Counted from the stretch's first letter, positions 11,075-21,937 are shown. The stretch: DNA of 64,000 nt from Nitzschia sp. DOCU1 (GCA_951394045.1 OX595994.1:558001-622000), one strand, 5' to 3'. Notes: generated from the letters alone by a model not told the origin. A program made the numbers and translations.

Positions 11075-13072
11075 ATGGCAACAGAAGTGGCTGAACCCGT
11101 GGGGGGACACGTTGATCATACGAATGCTCCGGAAGCGCCCGAAGATGAGGATGACCTGCCCGTGGGGGGCAATGATGAGGGCGTCGAAGTCGTAATGGAC
11201 AGCCATGGGAAGTCTGCTGTGATGGACCGTCAGAACGTATTTAGAGCTCCGAATCCTGTGCGTCCTCGAGCCATGCGTGGACCTCCTCCTCATGTCCAAG
11301 GCTCGGTATCCTACGGGTATCCGCCTCATGATTACGGGCACCGCCCCCCTCCTTACCCTGTGCCTTACGCACTTTCAGGGTCCTTCGATGACGGCGGTTA
11401 TCAATACCCACCAACTTCGCACTATTCGCCCCATGTGCAATATCCTCCACCGGGAGGACGACATCCTGAAGACGTCAACGTAATCTCTCCTCACCATGGG
11501 GGACAAAGGGATCATCGTCCTCCCATGACACCGTCCCGTCGTTCTTATGGGCATTACCAGTATCCTCCTACGTCGCCCGTGGTTTCTCGCCCTGGAGGTG
11601 CTTCAACAACCCCTCCTCGCGTCAGGGGATATGCAATGAGGAGGCCAGAGGGACCTTACTCGGCTGCAACTCGAGGACACGGGCATTCAGAAGATTGGAA
11701 CAACTATGGAACGCCTAGCTCCGATCGCCCGCGTCCACCTCTGGTAACTGAATCTTTTGACTCTGAACCCTACTCGTCACATGCCAATTCCAATCCGACG
11801 ACTCCTGTCGCGCCTCACTATGGGCCCCCGGTTCACCCGGAACCCCACTACAGTGGCAGCTTCTATGGAGCTTCATTCGGTGGCAGTTTTGACAGTCACG
11901 GTCCTCCTCCGCCTCATTTCGATGACTACCGTTACTACGGTCACTCTCCTCAGCATCCGCCGGAGTCGCCCTATTCGCACTCGCACCACGGGTACCATGG
12001 GGGTTACTCTCCTGGAGGAGGTTACTATGATCCTTACTCGCCCCACCCGGACTATCATCATCGAGGGTATGGTGAGCACAATACTGTGACTCCTAACGAT
12101 CGCAAGAAGGACTCTGCCTCTGGCTTGCTCCCCAAGGCTGCTGAAGAAATCGACTTCGAAGTCACGGACCCACCGTTGGAGCCAATCTTGCCTCCATCCA
12201 AGACGCCAGTTTGCGAAAGTCCTGGCGATGTGAACGGCTATGATGTCCTCTGTGGCCGCGGAGGTGGTACCAATTCTCAAATTGGCAACCGCCGTTTCCG
12301 TAAGCTCGTTCAAGAGTTCCAGCCAATCTACCTTCTGGCCCGCCGAAAGGAGAAGCCTCTTCTCGCCCGTACCATTGTACTCATCATTCGAAAGCGCGGG
12401 GGTCGCTTCCTGAAAAAGGATGATGAAACGGGTGAGCTTTATGAGGTGGGAGACACGAAGGCCGAAGCGAAGACCTCTCAAGCGTTGCGAGAGGGACTGG
12501 ATGTGCGTGCAACCAAGAGCGCTGCCAGCAATCTTCTTGACAAGAAGAAGAAAAAGTCCAAGGGCAGCAAATCTGAAGACGACGACGACGATGACTCCGA
12601 GGACAGGATGGAAGAGAGCCCAACACAGTCGCCCAAGCCGAGTGAGCGTTCCAGCGCAGGAAATGCTCCTCCGAACTCGCCCCCATCGTTGCCGAAACTC
12701 AACGGAGAGGAGAAGCCTGCCCCCCGATCACCATCGCCAGACTCCATGCACTACCGAAAACGACGTCGAATGCGCTCCGCGGATGGTGTGGAGGCGACCA
12801 CAGCAGGATGCGGTAGTGGTTTCCAGGACAAGTTCTTTTCCGACTTTTGCCCACCTCGGGCTGAGATTGGACGCACCAGTCCTGTTCCTCATGCGAGCGA
12901 GATGGAGTCTTTGGCCACTCCTACAAGAAGTAACTCTCGTTACGACGACGATGATGACATCCGAGAACACGCTGCTCAGGCTTCGGCCCGCGGTTGCGCT
13001 GGAATTGCGATGGACATGGTAACGGGGGCGGCCACAAGCAGCTTCTGCTTGGGTCCGCGAGGCTGGAGATAA
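11075..13072 (+). CDS. DUF6824 protein with long Tyr/Pro/His/Gly-rich N-terminus
   Basis: This 665-residue protein has three parts. Residues 1 to about 345 are low complexity, rich in Pro, Tyr, His, Gly and Ser, with recurring YQYPPTS and YSPH-like units; the composition is prion-like. Residues about 385-480 form a DUF6824 domain. Hallmarks are DVLCGRGGGTN, GNRRFRKLV, a Lys/Arg-rich helix, RKRGGRFLK and SQALREGLD. A nuclear-type basic block (DKKKKKSKGSK) and an Asp run follow. The C-terminus carries the tract FFSDFCPPRAEIGRTSP. DUF6824 proteins are numerous in diatoms and have no proven biochemical role; nucleic-acid binding or transcriptional regulation is only suspected. The ATG at 11075 opens the frame and no intron is needed. 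Confidence 0.85.
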   Translation: MATEVAEPVGGHVDHTNAPEAPEDEDDLPVGGNDEGVEVVMDSHGKSAVMDRQNVFRAPNPVRPRAMRGPPPHVQGSVSYGYPPHDYGHRPPPYPVPYALSGSFDDGGYQYPPTSHYSPHVQYPPPGGRHPEDVNVISPHHGGQRDHRPPMTPSRRSYGHYQYPPTSPVVSRPGGASTTPPRVRGYAMRRPEGPYSAATRGHGHSEDWNNYGTPSSDRPRPPLVTESFDSEPYSSHANSNPTTPVAPHYGPPVHPEPHYSGSFYGASFGGSFDSHGPPPPHFDDYRYYGHSPQHPPESPYSHSHHGYHGGYSPGGGYYDPYSPHPDYHHRGYGEHNTVTPNDRKKDSASGLLPKAAEEIDFEVTDPPLEPILPPSKTPVCESPGDVNGYDVLCGRGGGTNSQIGNRRFRKLVQEFQPIYLLARRKEKPLLARTIVLIIRKRGGRFLKKDDETGELYEVGDTKAEAKTSQALREGLDVRATKSAASNLLDKKKKKSKGSKSEDDDDDDSEDRMEESPTQSPKPSERSSAGNAPPNSPPSLPKLNGEEKPAPRSPSPDSMHYRKRRRMRSADGVEATTAGCGSGFQDKFFSDFCPPRAEIGRTSPVPHASEMESLATPTRSNSRYDDDDDIREHAAQASARGCAGIAMDMVTGAATSSFCLGPRGWR

Positions 13073-14004
13073 GCATCGCAACACACACAAACGGAGCAAA
13101 ATACATTTTGTTGCTCCACCACAGGGACACAAAAACAACGGATCAAGAAGCACACTCAGAAACGGCTTCTAGTTGGCATCGATGGAACGTAGGAGATTCT
13201 AATTAGCTAGCTTATGTTGAAGCCCCACCCGGACGCTTGCTGACGGTGACTTTACTTTGTTTAACATAATGGAAATTACTAAAGACCTCACTTTTATTAT
13301 GGTTGTAGGCCTAACATGTGCACTGGTTACAACGCTTGATCAGAGAACCCGCTGTAGAGCAAAGAGCGCGGGTCGACAGTCTGGCACCCATGGAGGATCT
13401 GCAGTTTCTGCTTGCTACTCCAGAGTACATGAACCCCTATGATAGGTAAACTCTACAGTATGGACGTCGATACAGTTCTGGATATACCTTGTCCCCTCGG
13501 TAGCTAAAGAGCTACGATAAAAAGGGAACTAAGCTGCTTTAATAGTAGTAAGCTATGAAATAGGGCGGCCCTTCGTGGGGAATAGTCGTTGTCCGTCGCG
13601 TCGACTGGCTCGATCGACATAGCGAAGTAGATGATTGATTCATCCGAATCCATTGCGTCTTTGTTTCGTCTGGGCGTCTACCCGAGTATCATACCAATGC
13701 CACTGGATGGCGGTCATTGTCGGAAGGATACCGAAGATCGATGTCGCAGTCGTTAAGTGAGGGGTGATTCCCGAACACCCCCTGGCCATCTGGCGCACCA
13801 ACTGGCTGGAAAGATGAATGGCTGTCTGCGATGGGTCTGCTCCTCGCACGGTATCGAGCGCTTTTGGTTGGATGGCAAGCAGCGGTCGGTTGAGGAGAAT
13901 AGAGGCTTTCGACGGTCGATAGGGGATGGTTGTATCCATTTGCATTGTTCGGAGCAAGCTCACGAGCAGTGTTTAGTTTGGAGTTATCAATAAATCAATC
14001 GACA
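13073..14004. other. Intergenic region, DUF6824 / RNA-binding protein
   Basis: These 932 bases hold the 3' end of one gene and the promoter of the next, both on the plus strand. Frames inside are short and not conserved-looking. No specific signal was recognised. Confidence 0.45.
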
Positions 14005-16165
14005 ATGGCCGACCGTTCTCGTTCACGATCTCCCGACCGTGGTGGTCCACCGGGAGATGACCAGCAACCATCTTCGGGTGCCCCAGCCGATGGAGGACAC
14101 GACTCCGGAGCCAACGGAGGCGACATGAACGGAGAGGAGGTGAAGCTTTACGTGGGCAATTTGGACTATGGTGCGTTCTAATGACAGTCCGGCAATGACC
14201 CGGTTTGAAGATTTACCAGAGTTCAACTGACAATGCGCTCTCGTCGTGTTAATCTTTCGTTTCGATGTTCACAGCCACCGACGACGCCAAACTTCGACAA
14301 GAGTTTTCGCAGTTCGGCACTGTTACGGAAGTATTCTTGCCCGTGGAACGCGGTACATCGCGCCCCCGTGGTTTCGGATTCGTAACACTTGCATCGCGTG
14401 AGGCTGCAGAGAGGGCCATCACGCAGATGGACCAGTCTCAGTTGGATGGGGTGAGTGTTTGTGGCGCTTAATATCTCAAGCCTCTGAATGTCGGCCTAAC
14501 TTTCCCTATTGCTCCGATTGATCAACACAGCGTACGATCCGTGTTAACGAATCACGCCCCAAGGGTGAGCGTCGACCTGGATTAGGGCCTGGCGGTGCTG
14601 GGACCTTCAACTCAGGCGGAAAGGAAGACGTCAAGTTGTATGTTGGCAACCTTTCGTTCGACACACCGGAGCAGGATATCAGGAGCATGTTTGAACAGCA
14701 CGGTACCGTGACAGACTGCTTTATGCCCCTGGATCGTGACAGTGGGAAGAAACGAGGATTCTGCTTCGTCACAATGCCGGCTGCTGATGCAGAAGTTGCC
14801 TGTGAGAAGTTGAACGGCGTCGAGCTGGATGGACGCCCTCTTCGTGTCAATGAGGCTCAACCCCGCGGAGGCAGCGGAGGAGGAGGCGGTGGTGGCGGCG
14901 GCGGTGGCGGCCGAGGATACAGCGATGGATATGGAGGAGGCGGCTATGGCGGCGGCGGTGGTGGTGGCGGGTAAGTGTTTTCGTCTGCTGTCTTGTAGCA
15001 CGTGCCTTCGGGATGGATGATACAATGTGTTAACATTTCCTCTTTTGTTGACTCAACAGCTATGGCGGCGGCGGTGGTGGCTATGGAGGCGGACGGTGAG
15101 TAGTTCGAGTGGTGGTGGCTACCAACATGTTGTAGAAGACCTTGTACCTCAACGATCATTGATTGATGTTTAGTGACTCTGGCTACGGTGGCGGCGGCGG
15201 ATATAGCGGCGGCGGTGGATACGACCGTGGCGGTGGTGGATACGACGACCGAGGGTAGGTATTGGTTGTTCGTTGTAGGCACTGAGATGATATTTTCGGA
15301 ATCAGTTAACTTACAGTGCAATGAATTTAATTTGTGAAATCAGTGGCTACGGAGGCGGTGGTAGCGGCGGCGGTGGGTAAGTTTTCGAATGCAGCCACTT
15401 CCGTCTTTCCGAGGAACAATTCTCAAGACAATTTTATTGTTATGTTGAACAATGCAGATACGACCGAGGGTATGATCGCAGCGGTAGTGGTGGTGGCGGC
15501 TATGGTGGACACCGGGGAGGATATGACGATAGAGGGTAAGTTGGAGCGAATAAAACAAAAGTAAAGATTGGTTGCAACAGAATCTTACAAATTCCTATGG
15601 GTTCGCCAGAGGATACAGTGGCAGTGGCCGTGGAGGTGAGACAAAGTTTGGCTAAAGCGCGCTTTTTGTAGGTGGTGCGATCTCGAAGCTCTTTGGAACT
15701 GTCATTTGGACATCCGTTTTCAGCGGAAATGCCTGCGAAGTAGTGGTGCACCCAATACCATGTCCCAAGATTGGATTCTGAGGCTTTCTAATCCCGGTTC
15801 CTTCGGGGATCGGGGTGGAATTTGTGCCTGCTGGATCTGTTGATGTCGCTGCATGAGGGCTGAGACGTTGCAGTGAAGTTCATGACCCAGGCCTTGGATA
15901 TCCCGGCATCTGCCTCATTATCGTCTTTCGACATGACGGTGCATCCACGATTTGTTTCGATGACGGCATTGTTTCCCCGAGTTGTTCCTGAAGAATCGTC
16001 CGCTACATGGAAATTTCAATTACGGAATCTCCCTTCGCGTGTTGGGTCCAACGGCGGCGGTTCTCGTTCTTTCAAGGCTCGTTCTTACTAATTCTTGTTG
16101 CATGCACACCAGGCTACGATGACTATCGCGGCGGCGGCGGTGGGGGTGGCTATGGCGGCTACTAA
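14005..16165 (+). CDS. Glycine-rich RNA-binding protein with two RRM domains, nine exons
   Basis: This is an hnRNP-like protein with an SR-type start ([14 protein letters not shown]), two RRMs and a Gly/Tyr/Arg-rich tail. Read exons: 14005-14170, 14275-14450, 14531-14970, 15060-15095, 15174-15254, 15344-15376, 15458-15535, 15610-15635, 16113-16165; total 362 residues. RRM1 has RNP2 LYVGNLDY and RNP1 [11 protein letters not shown]2 has LYVGNLSF and RGFCFVTM. The tail is built of GGGGY, YDRG and RGG units and ends GGYGGY. Every donor is a GT and every acceptor an AG, and the frame stays open throughout. Exons 4-7 (36, 81, 33 and 78 nt) are all multiples of three and all in phase 2. Intron 8 is 477 nt, much longer than the others. 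Likely roles are splicing or mRNA packaging. Confidence 0.87.
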
Positions 16166-16706
16166 GCCAATATATCGGATCTTTACGTGTGGAAACTTAC
16201 CACACGGAGTCCCTCAAGAAATCTGCACGAGAATCTTGCCGTGCAGGTGCAAGCAGTAGCGGTAGTCAGTTGGGATCTGGAGTGGATAGAAGTTTACATT
16301 TGGGTTACCCGTTTCATTGTTCGGATCAGTTCCGTGCCTTTTTCGATTAGTTCCTTCGTTCCGCCTTTCCCGCGACAGAACAGTATTTTCCCATGGTCGA
16401 TTTGAATGTTAGCTCTCTTAGGTGGATTATGGCAGGTGCCTCCACGGAAATGCGTGATCTGCAGCGTCGTGTGAAAGCATTCTGAATTGGATTCAATGGA
16501 TTTGGTGTCGAATTGATGCGTTCTTTCACACCGATACGACAATCAACATCCTGCTAGAAATTTGCAATGAATGCTGTCATCGGATCCTAATTTCGAGAAC
16601 TGTGCCGATGAAATCAAAGTATTTGCCACGCCGATAGATAGACACCAAAACTACCAGTAGGCTCGAACAACTGTCAACAAAAATATGCAGTTACTTCCAT
16701 AAAACA
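16166..16706. other. Convergent 3' intergenic region
   Basis: This 541-base gap lies between the 3' ends of two converging genes. Nothing beyond short accidental frames was seen. Confidence 0.45.
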
Positions 16707-18776
16707 TTAGCTCAAGGTGATCTTCTTGATTGCGAGTCCAAGACTTCCCTTCGCACGAGTGAGCCTGATCAATGCTCCTGGCTCAAGATCCAATTCAACC
16801 CCGTCCGTGATGTCCCATTCACCCATGGTGTAGGGTACATTCACCTTGATTTCGCTGTCGGCGTCGTCGTTGATTCGAACCGCAAGTGGCGTCTGCTTCG
16901 CAGACACAGTGCACACCTCAATGGTCATCGTATACTTCTTCGTGGGAGCGTCATCTGGGACTTCATATTCGACAGCACCATCCGCGAGGAAGTTAAGCTG
17001 CTTGCCACCAGTATAGCAATCAATAACCATGATATTTCCGGACTGGAAACCATGCCGGCTAGCAGGAATGGTGATAATGCCATCGGTCACCGTGATTTCG
17101 GCATCGGGCTTGTCCATTTCGTACATTGCAAGATACTTCTCGTTCCTGGTTTTCACATGACTCTTACCGGTGCGCTCGAATGTTCTTTTCACTTCTGGTT
17201 CAGTCTGAAACAAAAGAGCCATCGAGACGATGGACAGGGACCTCCAGAGTCGTTCCGGGTGTAGAACTTCCTTCTCTTCCTCTGGGATGGAATTTGGATC
17301 TCCGTCAATGAGGTCTGCCAATGCTTGCAACATGACAAGCTTCTTCCAGTACTCTTGCGCCGGGGCCTTGTTGCGCGCCTCGAGTTCGGTCTTGAAGTCC
17401 TCTCCAGTCTTCCCCTGCCACGAGCATGTCTCCCATTTCGCACCGTTCATGGCCTCCCAACCTTCTGGTGTCCACCTACAGTAGCCCTCGAACTTTCTTT
17501 CCTTGGCGCCCCAGGCAGGCAACCCAAACGACTTGAGAATAAAACGCCCAAACCAGGAGTTGATCGACTGGTTGCCACCTCCCGATAGTATCATTGGGTA
17601 GGTACGGGGGCTTCCAGTCCAAGTCGGCTTTCGAATTCGCACGTCCGATTGTAGGATGTACACGTAGCGCAGCTTTTGATCGGTAATAAAGGTGATGTGC
17701 GGGATGTAATTCATCACCATGTCCCTTACCCACTTCATTTGATCGTTTGGAGCGTCACAGTTGACAATCTGACGCATTTCCCAGACACTGAAATGAGGGA
17801 ATGAAGGGTCGAGTTCTCCGTCGCGATGCGCCTGTACAAAGTGCTTGTAGCGCGCTACAGGGTCGATCTCCACGGCACTATCGAATTCTCGAGTAGTCGC
17901 AGCTAACTCCAGAGCGCAAGCCAGGGCGATCTTTTTGTTGACCTTTTCAAATTTCTTGTCGGCCTCCGTTATCGAGTCAACGCACTCTGCATAAATCTTC
18001 ATAGCGTTTCCGTACTTGTATTTGGTGGGACCACCAAATCGTAGCATATCGCGCATCAACTCAGCATCACCAAAAAGGCGCTTGATAAGCTTTTCATTCT
18101 CTCGGCCCTCCGAAGTAAATTTTGCCAGTTCTTCGGCTCCAGCTTGTGCAATAATCGCACCTTTGACAAGTTTGTCTTCCAGCGTATCCATCTTGTCCTG
18201 ATCCAACTTGTCAAAAATCTTGAGTGCGGCCTTGATGCACTTAGTTTTCAACTTGGGCAGCGCAACGTTCGATTGGTCCACATAGGCCTGTGCTTCCTCT
18301 ATTTCTTCCTTTTTGCCATTGTTTTCCGTGAGCTGGTTCAGCCACTGCTCATTTTCCCACTTGCCATACCATGCTTCGTAAAATGCACCGCAAGTCTCAA
18401 GGAATTTGTCGCGGTCCGCTTCCTTTATTTTGATCTTCTTATCTAACTTCTCTCTGACCTCGTCCAAAACAGAATTGAAGTACTCCGCGCTGTACTTCTT
18501 GACCTTGCTTGGAGACATCAGATCTGGGATATTAGCCGTGGAAGCCCTTGGAGACATTATATTTTCGCCGGATGGCGCTGCAAATTCTCCAGATCCCGTA
18601 TCATCAGCATCTAGGAGTCCATGCTCATCGTCAGTGCTTTCACCACCATCTTTCTTCTTCTTTTTCTTCTTTTTGTCGCCGCCCTCTTTCTTTTCTTTGC
18701 TTTTCTCCTTTTTCTTCTTTTTATCCTTCTTGGGGCTCTCTCCCTCAACGTTGAGGTCTTCGTCGTCGTCGGACAT
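16707..18776 (-). CDS. Lysine-rich protein with a transglutaminase-like core, probably catalytically inactive
   Basis: This single 689-residue frame starts with about 70 residues dominated by Lys/Glu/Asp (MSDDDED, then KKKKKEKSKEKK), a likely disordered or nuclear/nucleolar segment. A helical domain spans about residues 85-330. Residues about 340-480 resemble transglutaminase-like proteins: FSVWEMRQIV, SGGGNQSINSWFGRF near 396, and GYCRWTPEGWEAMNGAKWE near 430. In the relatives I recall, a cysteine stands near the start of the first block and a histidine in a PGHA-type block before the RWTPxGW motif; neither is in its expected place here. The C-terminal 150 residues are beta-rich and could be a carbohydrate-binding-like sandwich. 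The family assignment is tentative; the substrate is unknown. Confidence 0.6.
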   Translation of the reverse strand: MSDDDEDLNVEGESPKKDKKKKKEKSKEKKEGGDKKKKKKKKDGGESTDDEHGLLDADDTGSGEFAAPSGENIMSPRASTANIPDLMSPSKVKKYSAEYFNSVLDEVREKLDKKIKIKEADRDKFLETCGAFYEAWYGKWENEQWLNQLTENNGKKEEIEEAQAYVDQSNVALPKLKTKCIKAALKIFDKLDQDKMDTLEDKLVKGAIIAQAGAEELAKFTSEGRENEKLIKRLFGDAELMRDMLRFGGPTKYKYGNAMKIYAECVDSITEADKKFEKVNKKIALACALELAATTREFDSAVEIDPVARYKHFVQAHRDGELDPSFPHFSVWEMRQIVNCDAPNDQMKWVRDMVMNYIPHITFITDQKLRYVYILQSDVRIRKPTWTGSPRTYPMILSGGGNQSINSWFGRFILKSFGLPAWGAKERKFEGYCRWTPEGWEAMNGAKWETCSWQGKTGEDFKTELEARNKAPAQEYWKKLVMLQALADLIDGDPNSIPEEEKEVLHPERLWRSLSIVSMALLFQTEPEVKRTFERTGKSHVKTRNEKYLAMYEMDKPDAEITVTDGIITIPASRHGFQSGNIMVIDCYTGGKQLNFLADGAVEYEVPDDAPTKKYTMTIEVCTVSAKQTPLAVRINDDADSEIKVNVPYTMGEWDITDGVELDLEPGALIRLTRAKGSLGLAIKKITLS

Positions 18777-19817
18777 GTTGACTGCTTATCCTTTTACTAA
18801 TCGAAGTGAACTATGATGGTGGGTTGCTCCCCATAACCTCGGCACTCCGATACGACGAAAAATTTTGGATCCTCTCTGGCTCACTGGCATCAAAAGACTC
18901 AGAAAAGCCAGAAAAGGATGACCACCGCGCGCGCCGTCTCTCATCCGATTTTCCCCTGCTCGGCCGAAATCATTTGGAATATGGTACTTGAGTATGCTTT
19001 TACTGTAAATACGTATACACCTGCCTGCAGCTAGAGAAGGCACCGCCATTCACGACGCGTGCTGGATTGTGATTGGACCCTCCCATGATGACGCATCTAC
19101 CAGGTAAAATCTTAAAGTACTCTCGGAACCAAATTTGGTGATGACAGCACCACGTCATACCTCATTCTCCAGATCCTCAAGGGAATCTTAGTTACTTTGC
19201 TATGGTGGCAATGTTGACGGCCATCGTATAATTTATGTAGAAGGTGATCCTCCGGACAAATAGAGTAGGAGTCAAGATTCCGTTCGCTTAGGAGAACACT
19301 TTGATGAATGATGGGATCGCACCATCACAACCAAAGTTTTTGTTTTCGGCAAACCCCAACTTTTTCCTCCACTCGTGACGACGTGGTCCACCACATGCCA
19401 GGCCGACTCCTTGATCGACAAAGAAACACGACAAACGCTGATTGTTCCCATATTATTTCCATTCTTCGTCCACTGAACTTGAAGCAGATTGATTTGTTAG
19501 CGTTCCTCCCGTAATAGAGGAACAGGAGTATTGCAAACACGTTCCCTTATACCGGATTCCGACAATCTTGCGTCAAAGGTACGAAAAAACATTGCTGCGA
19601 TGACGGACCTCTCGTTCAAATCTTCATCTGGCATCAATGGTATGGGGGGAACATGAATCTCGTGAGGTTGTTGACAAGCTCTTTTATAACGACTTTTTCA
19701 AACTCACGCCTTCTTTTTCTGTCCAACCATTTACCACGATAACCCCCACCCACCCCCCAATCAGGCGGCACCACAGTTTAGCTTATTACACCGAGACGCT
19801 ATTCCAGAAACATCAAA
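18777..19817. other. Divergent promoter region, Lys-rich protein / epimerase
   Basis: This gap of about 1 kb separates two divergent genes and must contain both promoters. Short frames (for example 19308-19514) look accidental. A pyrimidine- and C-rich stretch (ccccc acccacccccc, near 19745-19760) lies about 60 bases before the epimerase ATG and may be part of its 5' UTR. Confidence 0.4.
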
Positions 19818-21130
19818 ATGAAAGGTCAACTCGCCCATGCAACTAGCATGCCGGTACTCTGTCAGAGTGACGACGAGAGTTCCAACGAGTCGCAGTCGAC
19901 GCCAAATCCTCCCGAGGAGAACCACTCTATGATTCACCGTTCCGTCAGCACGGTAACTTTCGGGATGAATGAAGACGAAGAAGTTCAAACTCCCGTCGCT
20001 CCACATGTGGGTTATAAAAAGGTCCTGGTAACTGGCGGAGCCGGATTCATTGGTAGCAATGTCGCGATGCAACTTCTTCGACGCGGAGACGATGTGGTTA
20101 TCGTGGACGAAATGAACGACTACTATGACGTTCGTATTAAGGAGGCCAATCTTCGCCTCCTCCGCGAGGCATTCCCGGATAAAAAGCGGCTGAGCATCTA
20201 CAAGGGGGACATCTGTGATGAGGACTTCATGACCAGCATCTTCGAGCAGGAAGGTCCCAAATGGATCTGCCACATGGCTGCCCGCGCTGGAGTTCGTCCG
20301 TCGATCCAGGATCCGTTCGTGTACATTCATTCGAACATCAAGGGCACCACTCAGCTAATGGAGTTGTCCCACAAGTTCAACGTTGAGAACTTTGTCTTCG
20401 CGTCTTCCTCTTCCGTCTACGGTGGATCTTCCTCTTGCTATTTTTCGGAGGACGAGAACGTTGACAATCCGGTCTCGCCTTATGCTGCGTCGAAGAAAGC
20501 TTGCGAGCTACTTGCCTACACCTACCACCACTTGTATCAGCTAAACGTTTCGGGCCTCCGCTTCTTTACCGTTTATGGACCTCGCGGGCGCCCCGACATG
20601 GCGCCATTCAAGTTCATTGATCGTGTGAGCCGCGGTGTGGAAATCCAGCAGTTCGGTGACGGTTCGTCGTCTCGCGACTACACTTACATCGACGATATTG
20701 TCGACGGCGTGATTCGTGCGGTTGACCGTCGGCATAAGTACGAGGTGTTCAACCTTGGAAAGGGGTCGGGAACTTCGCTGAAGGAGTTTATTGACCTTGT
20801 TCAGAAGCACACGGGAAAGAAAGCTACTATCAAGGTCATGCCCGACCAGCCTGGAGATGTTCGTAAGTATACCCTCCCATCCCCTACTTTAACTGTCAGA
20901 ATGTTGTTCCTAACCTTTGTATCTTTTTCACTTCAGCGTACACTTGTGCGGATGTCACCAAGGCCTACGAGCTCCTGGGATACAAGTCCACAGTTCCGTT
21001 CGAAGAAGGTATTAGACGCACTGTCGAGTGGTACAATCAGGCGTACATCAAAAAGGAAATTGACGTTTGCCCGGAGACTCAAGCGAATGGTTTGGGTCGT
21101 GCTCCGTCCATGGTCGATCTGAAGAACTAA
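19818..21130 (+). CDS. UDP-glucuronate 4-epimerase-like NAD-dependent epimerase
   Basis: This is a short-chain extended (SDR) sugar-nucleotide epimerase, most like UDP-glucuronate 4-epimerase, which makes UDP-galacturonate for polysaccharides. Exon 1 is 19818-20862 and exon 2 is 20937-21130. The 74-nt intron starts GTAAGT and ends TTCAG; splicing turns GDV into GDVPYTCADVTKAYELLGY and gives 412 residues. Reading through the intron would give an unrelated tail, so the splice is well supported. The NAD-binding GGAGFIG lies at about residues 72-78, the catalytic Ser in SSSSVYGG near 200, and Tyr/Lys in YAASK near 221-225. The first 65 residues are Ser/Glu-rich without a clear signal peptide. A cytosolic or Golgi-facing location is undecided. 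UDP-glucose 4-epimerase is the main alternative. Confidence 0.9.
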
Positions 21131-21361
21131 CAACATTCGTATTTTCATACAACGCTTCCAACTCCCCATTCCAATCATAGCCAACAGATTCTTTAAAACG
21201 AGTATTACCTCGCCCCCGCATTCAGTACTATATTAGAGTCTCATTTTCCGTTACACTAGCGCGCTGTTTGGTATCGTTGTCCATATGATTCAGACGGGAT
21301 CGTGTCGGTTGGCCAAATCAAGCGTGGGCAGGGCCGACGCCGCGACAGCTGGATACCTCAG

Positions 21362-21937
21362 CTACTGCATCCGAGTCAATACGAAAATATTTCCTTTGTC
21401 GCCTCTAGTTAGACGAAGATCATCGTCTAGATACGTAATGTCGAGGAATCCTTTGAATTGTGGAGGCGCATTGAATGCGACGGGACCAATGCTAAAACGT
21501 TTGAACTGCACATTGGTCAGCTTGTCGCTCTGTGGGGATAGCTCTGCTGTCACCTTTCTGGGAATGTTCACTCCAAAGTAACTCACAACCTCGGAATTCT
21601 CTGCACTTAATGACGGCGTATCAATTTTTTGCACGATTGGCCCTACACGAGGAAAATCCCCCTTGCCGATTATCGCGTTCGAGGTCGAGTACTCCAACGA
21701 CCAGTTGGCATTTAAACGCGGGGACGCTAAGGGCTTCTTTGTCGGGTTCAAAAGCTCGAGCCTCTCAAACAGATTCTGGATCTTCATGGCCTGCTCTGGC
21801 GTTGCTTCTAAACCACGCTTCGTTTCCGAGCAGAGCTCAAGGAGCTCGGTTTTTAGCTGTCGACGGATGCCATCAAAAACAAAGGATGATGCCGTTGAAA
21901 AGTACAGCCAAACGCAAAGTAGAAGGATATTCTTCAT
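21362..21937 (-). CDS. Plastid lipid-associated protein (PAP/fibrillin)
   Basis: This 191-residue protein starts with a signal peptide (MKNILLLCVWLYFSTA) followed by SSF, the diatom plastid cleavage pattern with Phe at +1, so import through four membranes into the plastid is expected. The mature part has the PAP/fibrillin pattern: an N-terminal helix (LKTELLELCSETKRGLEAT), NANWSLEYSTSNAIIG, then a beta-barrel lipocalin-like core that ends in DITYLDDDLRLTRGDKGNIFVL. That last block, with LRxTRGxxGNxFVL, is the family signature. Fibrillins bind lipids and associate with plastoglobules or thylakoids. It converges with the epimerase gene across 231 bases. Confidence 0.9.
   Translation of the reverse strand: MKNILLLCVWLYFSTASSFVFDGIRRQLKTELLELCSETKRGLEATPEQAMKIQNLFERLELLNPTKKPLASPRLNANWSLEYSTSNAIIGKGDFPRVGPIVQKIDTPSLSAENSEVVSYFGVNIPRKVTAELSPQSDKLTNVQFKRFSIGPVAFNAPPQFKGFLDITYLDDDLRLTRGDKGNIFVLTRMQ

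Noticed and set aside
11873..12481. 202-residue minus-strand frame
   Set aside because: Antisense of the DUF6824 gene; its Arg/Val-rich composition comes from the low-complexity coding strand.
15873..16091. 72-residue frame inside the last intron of the RNA-binding protein gene
   Set aside because: No splice sites join it in phase to the flanking exons, and it has no Gly/Tyr tail composition. The intron itself is reported instead.
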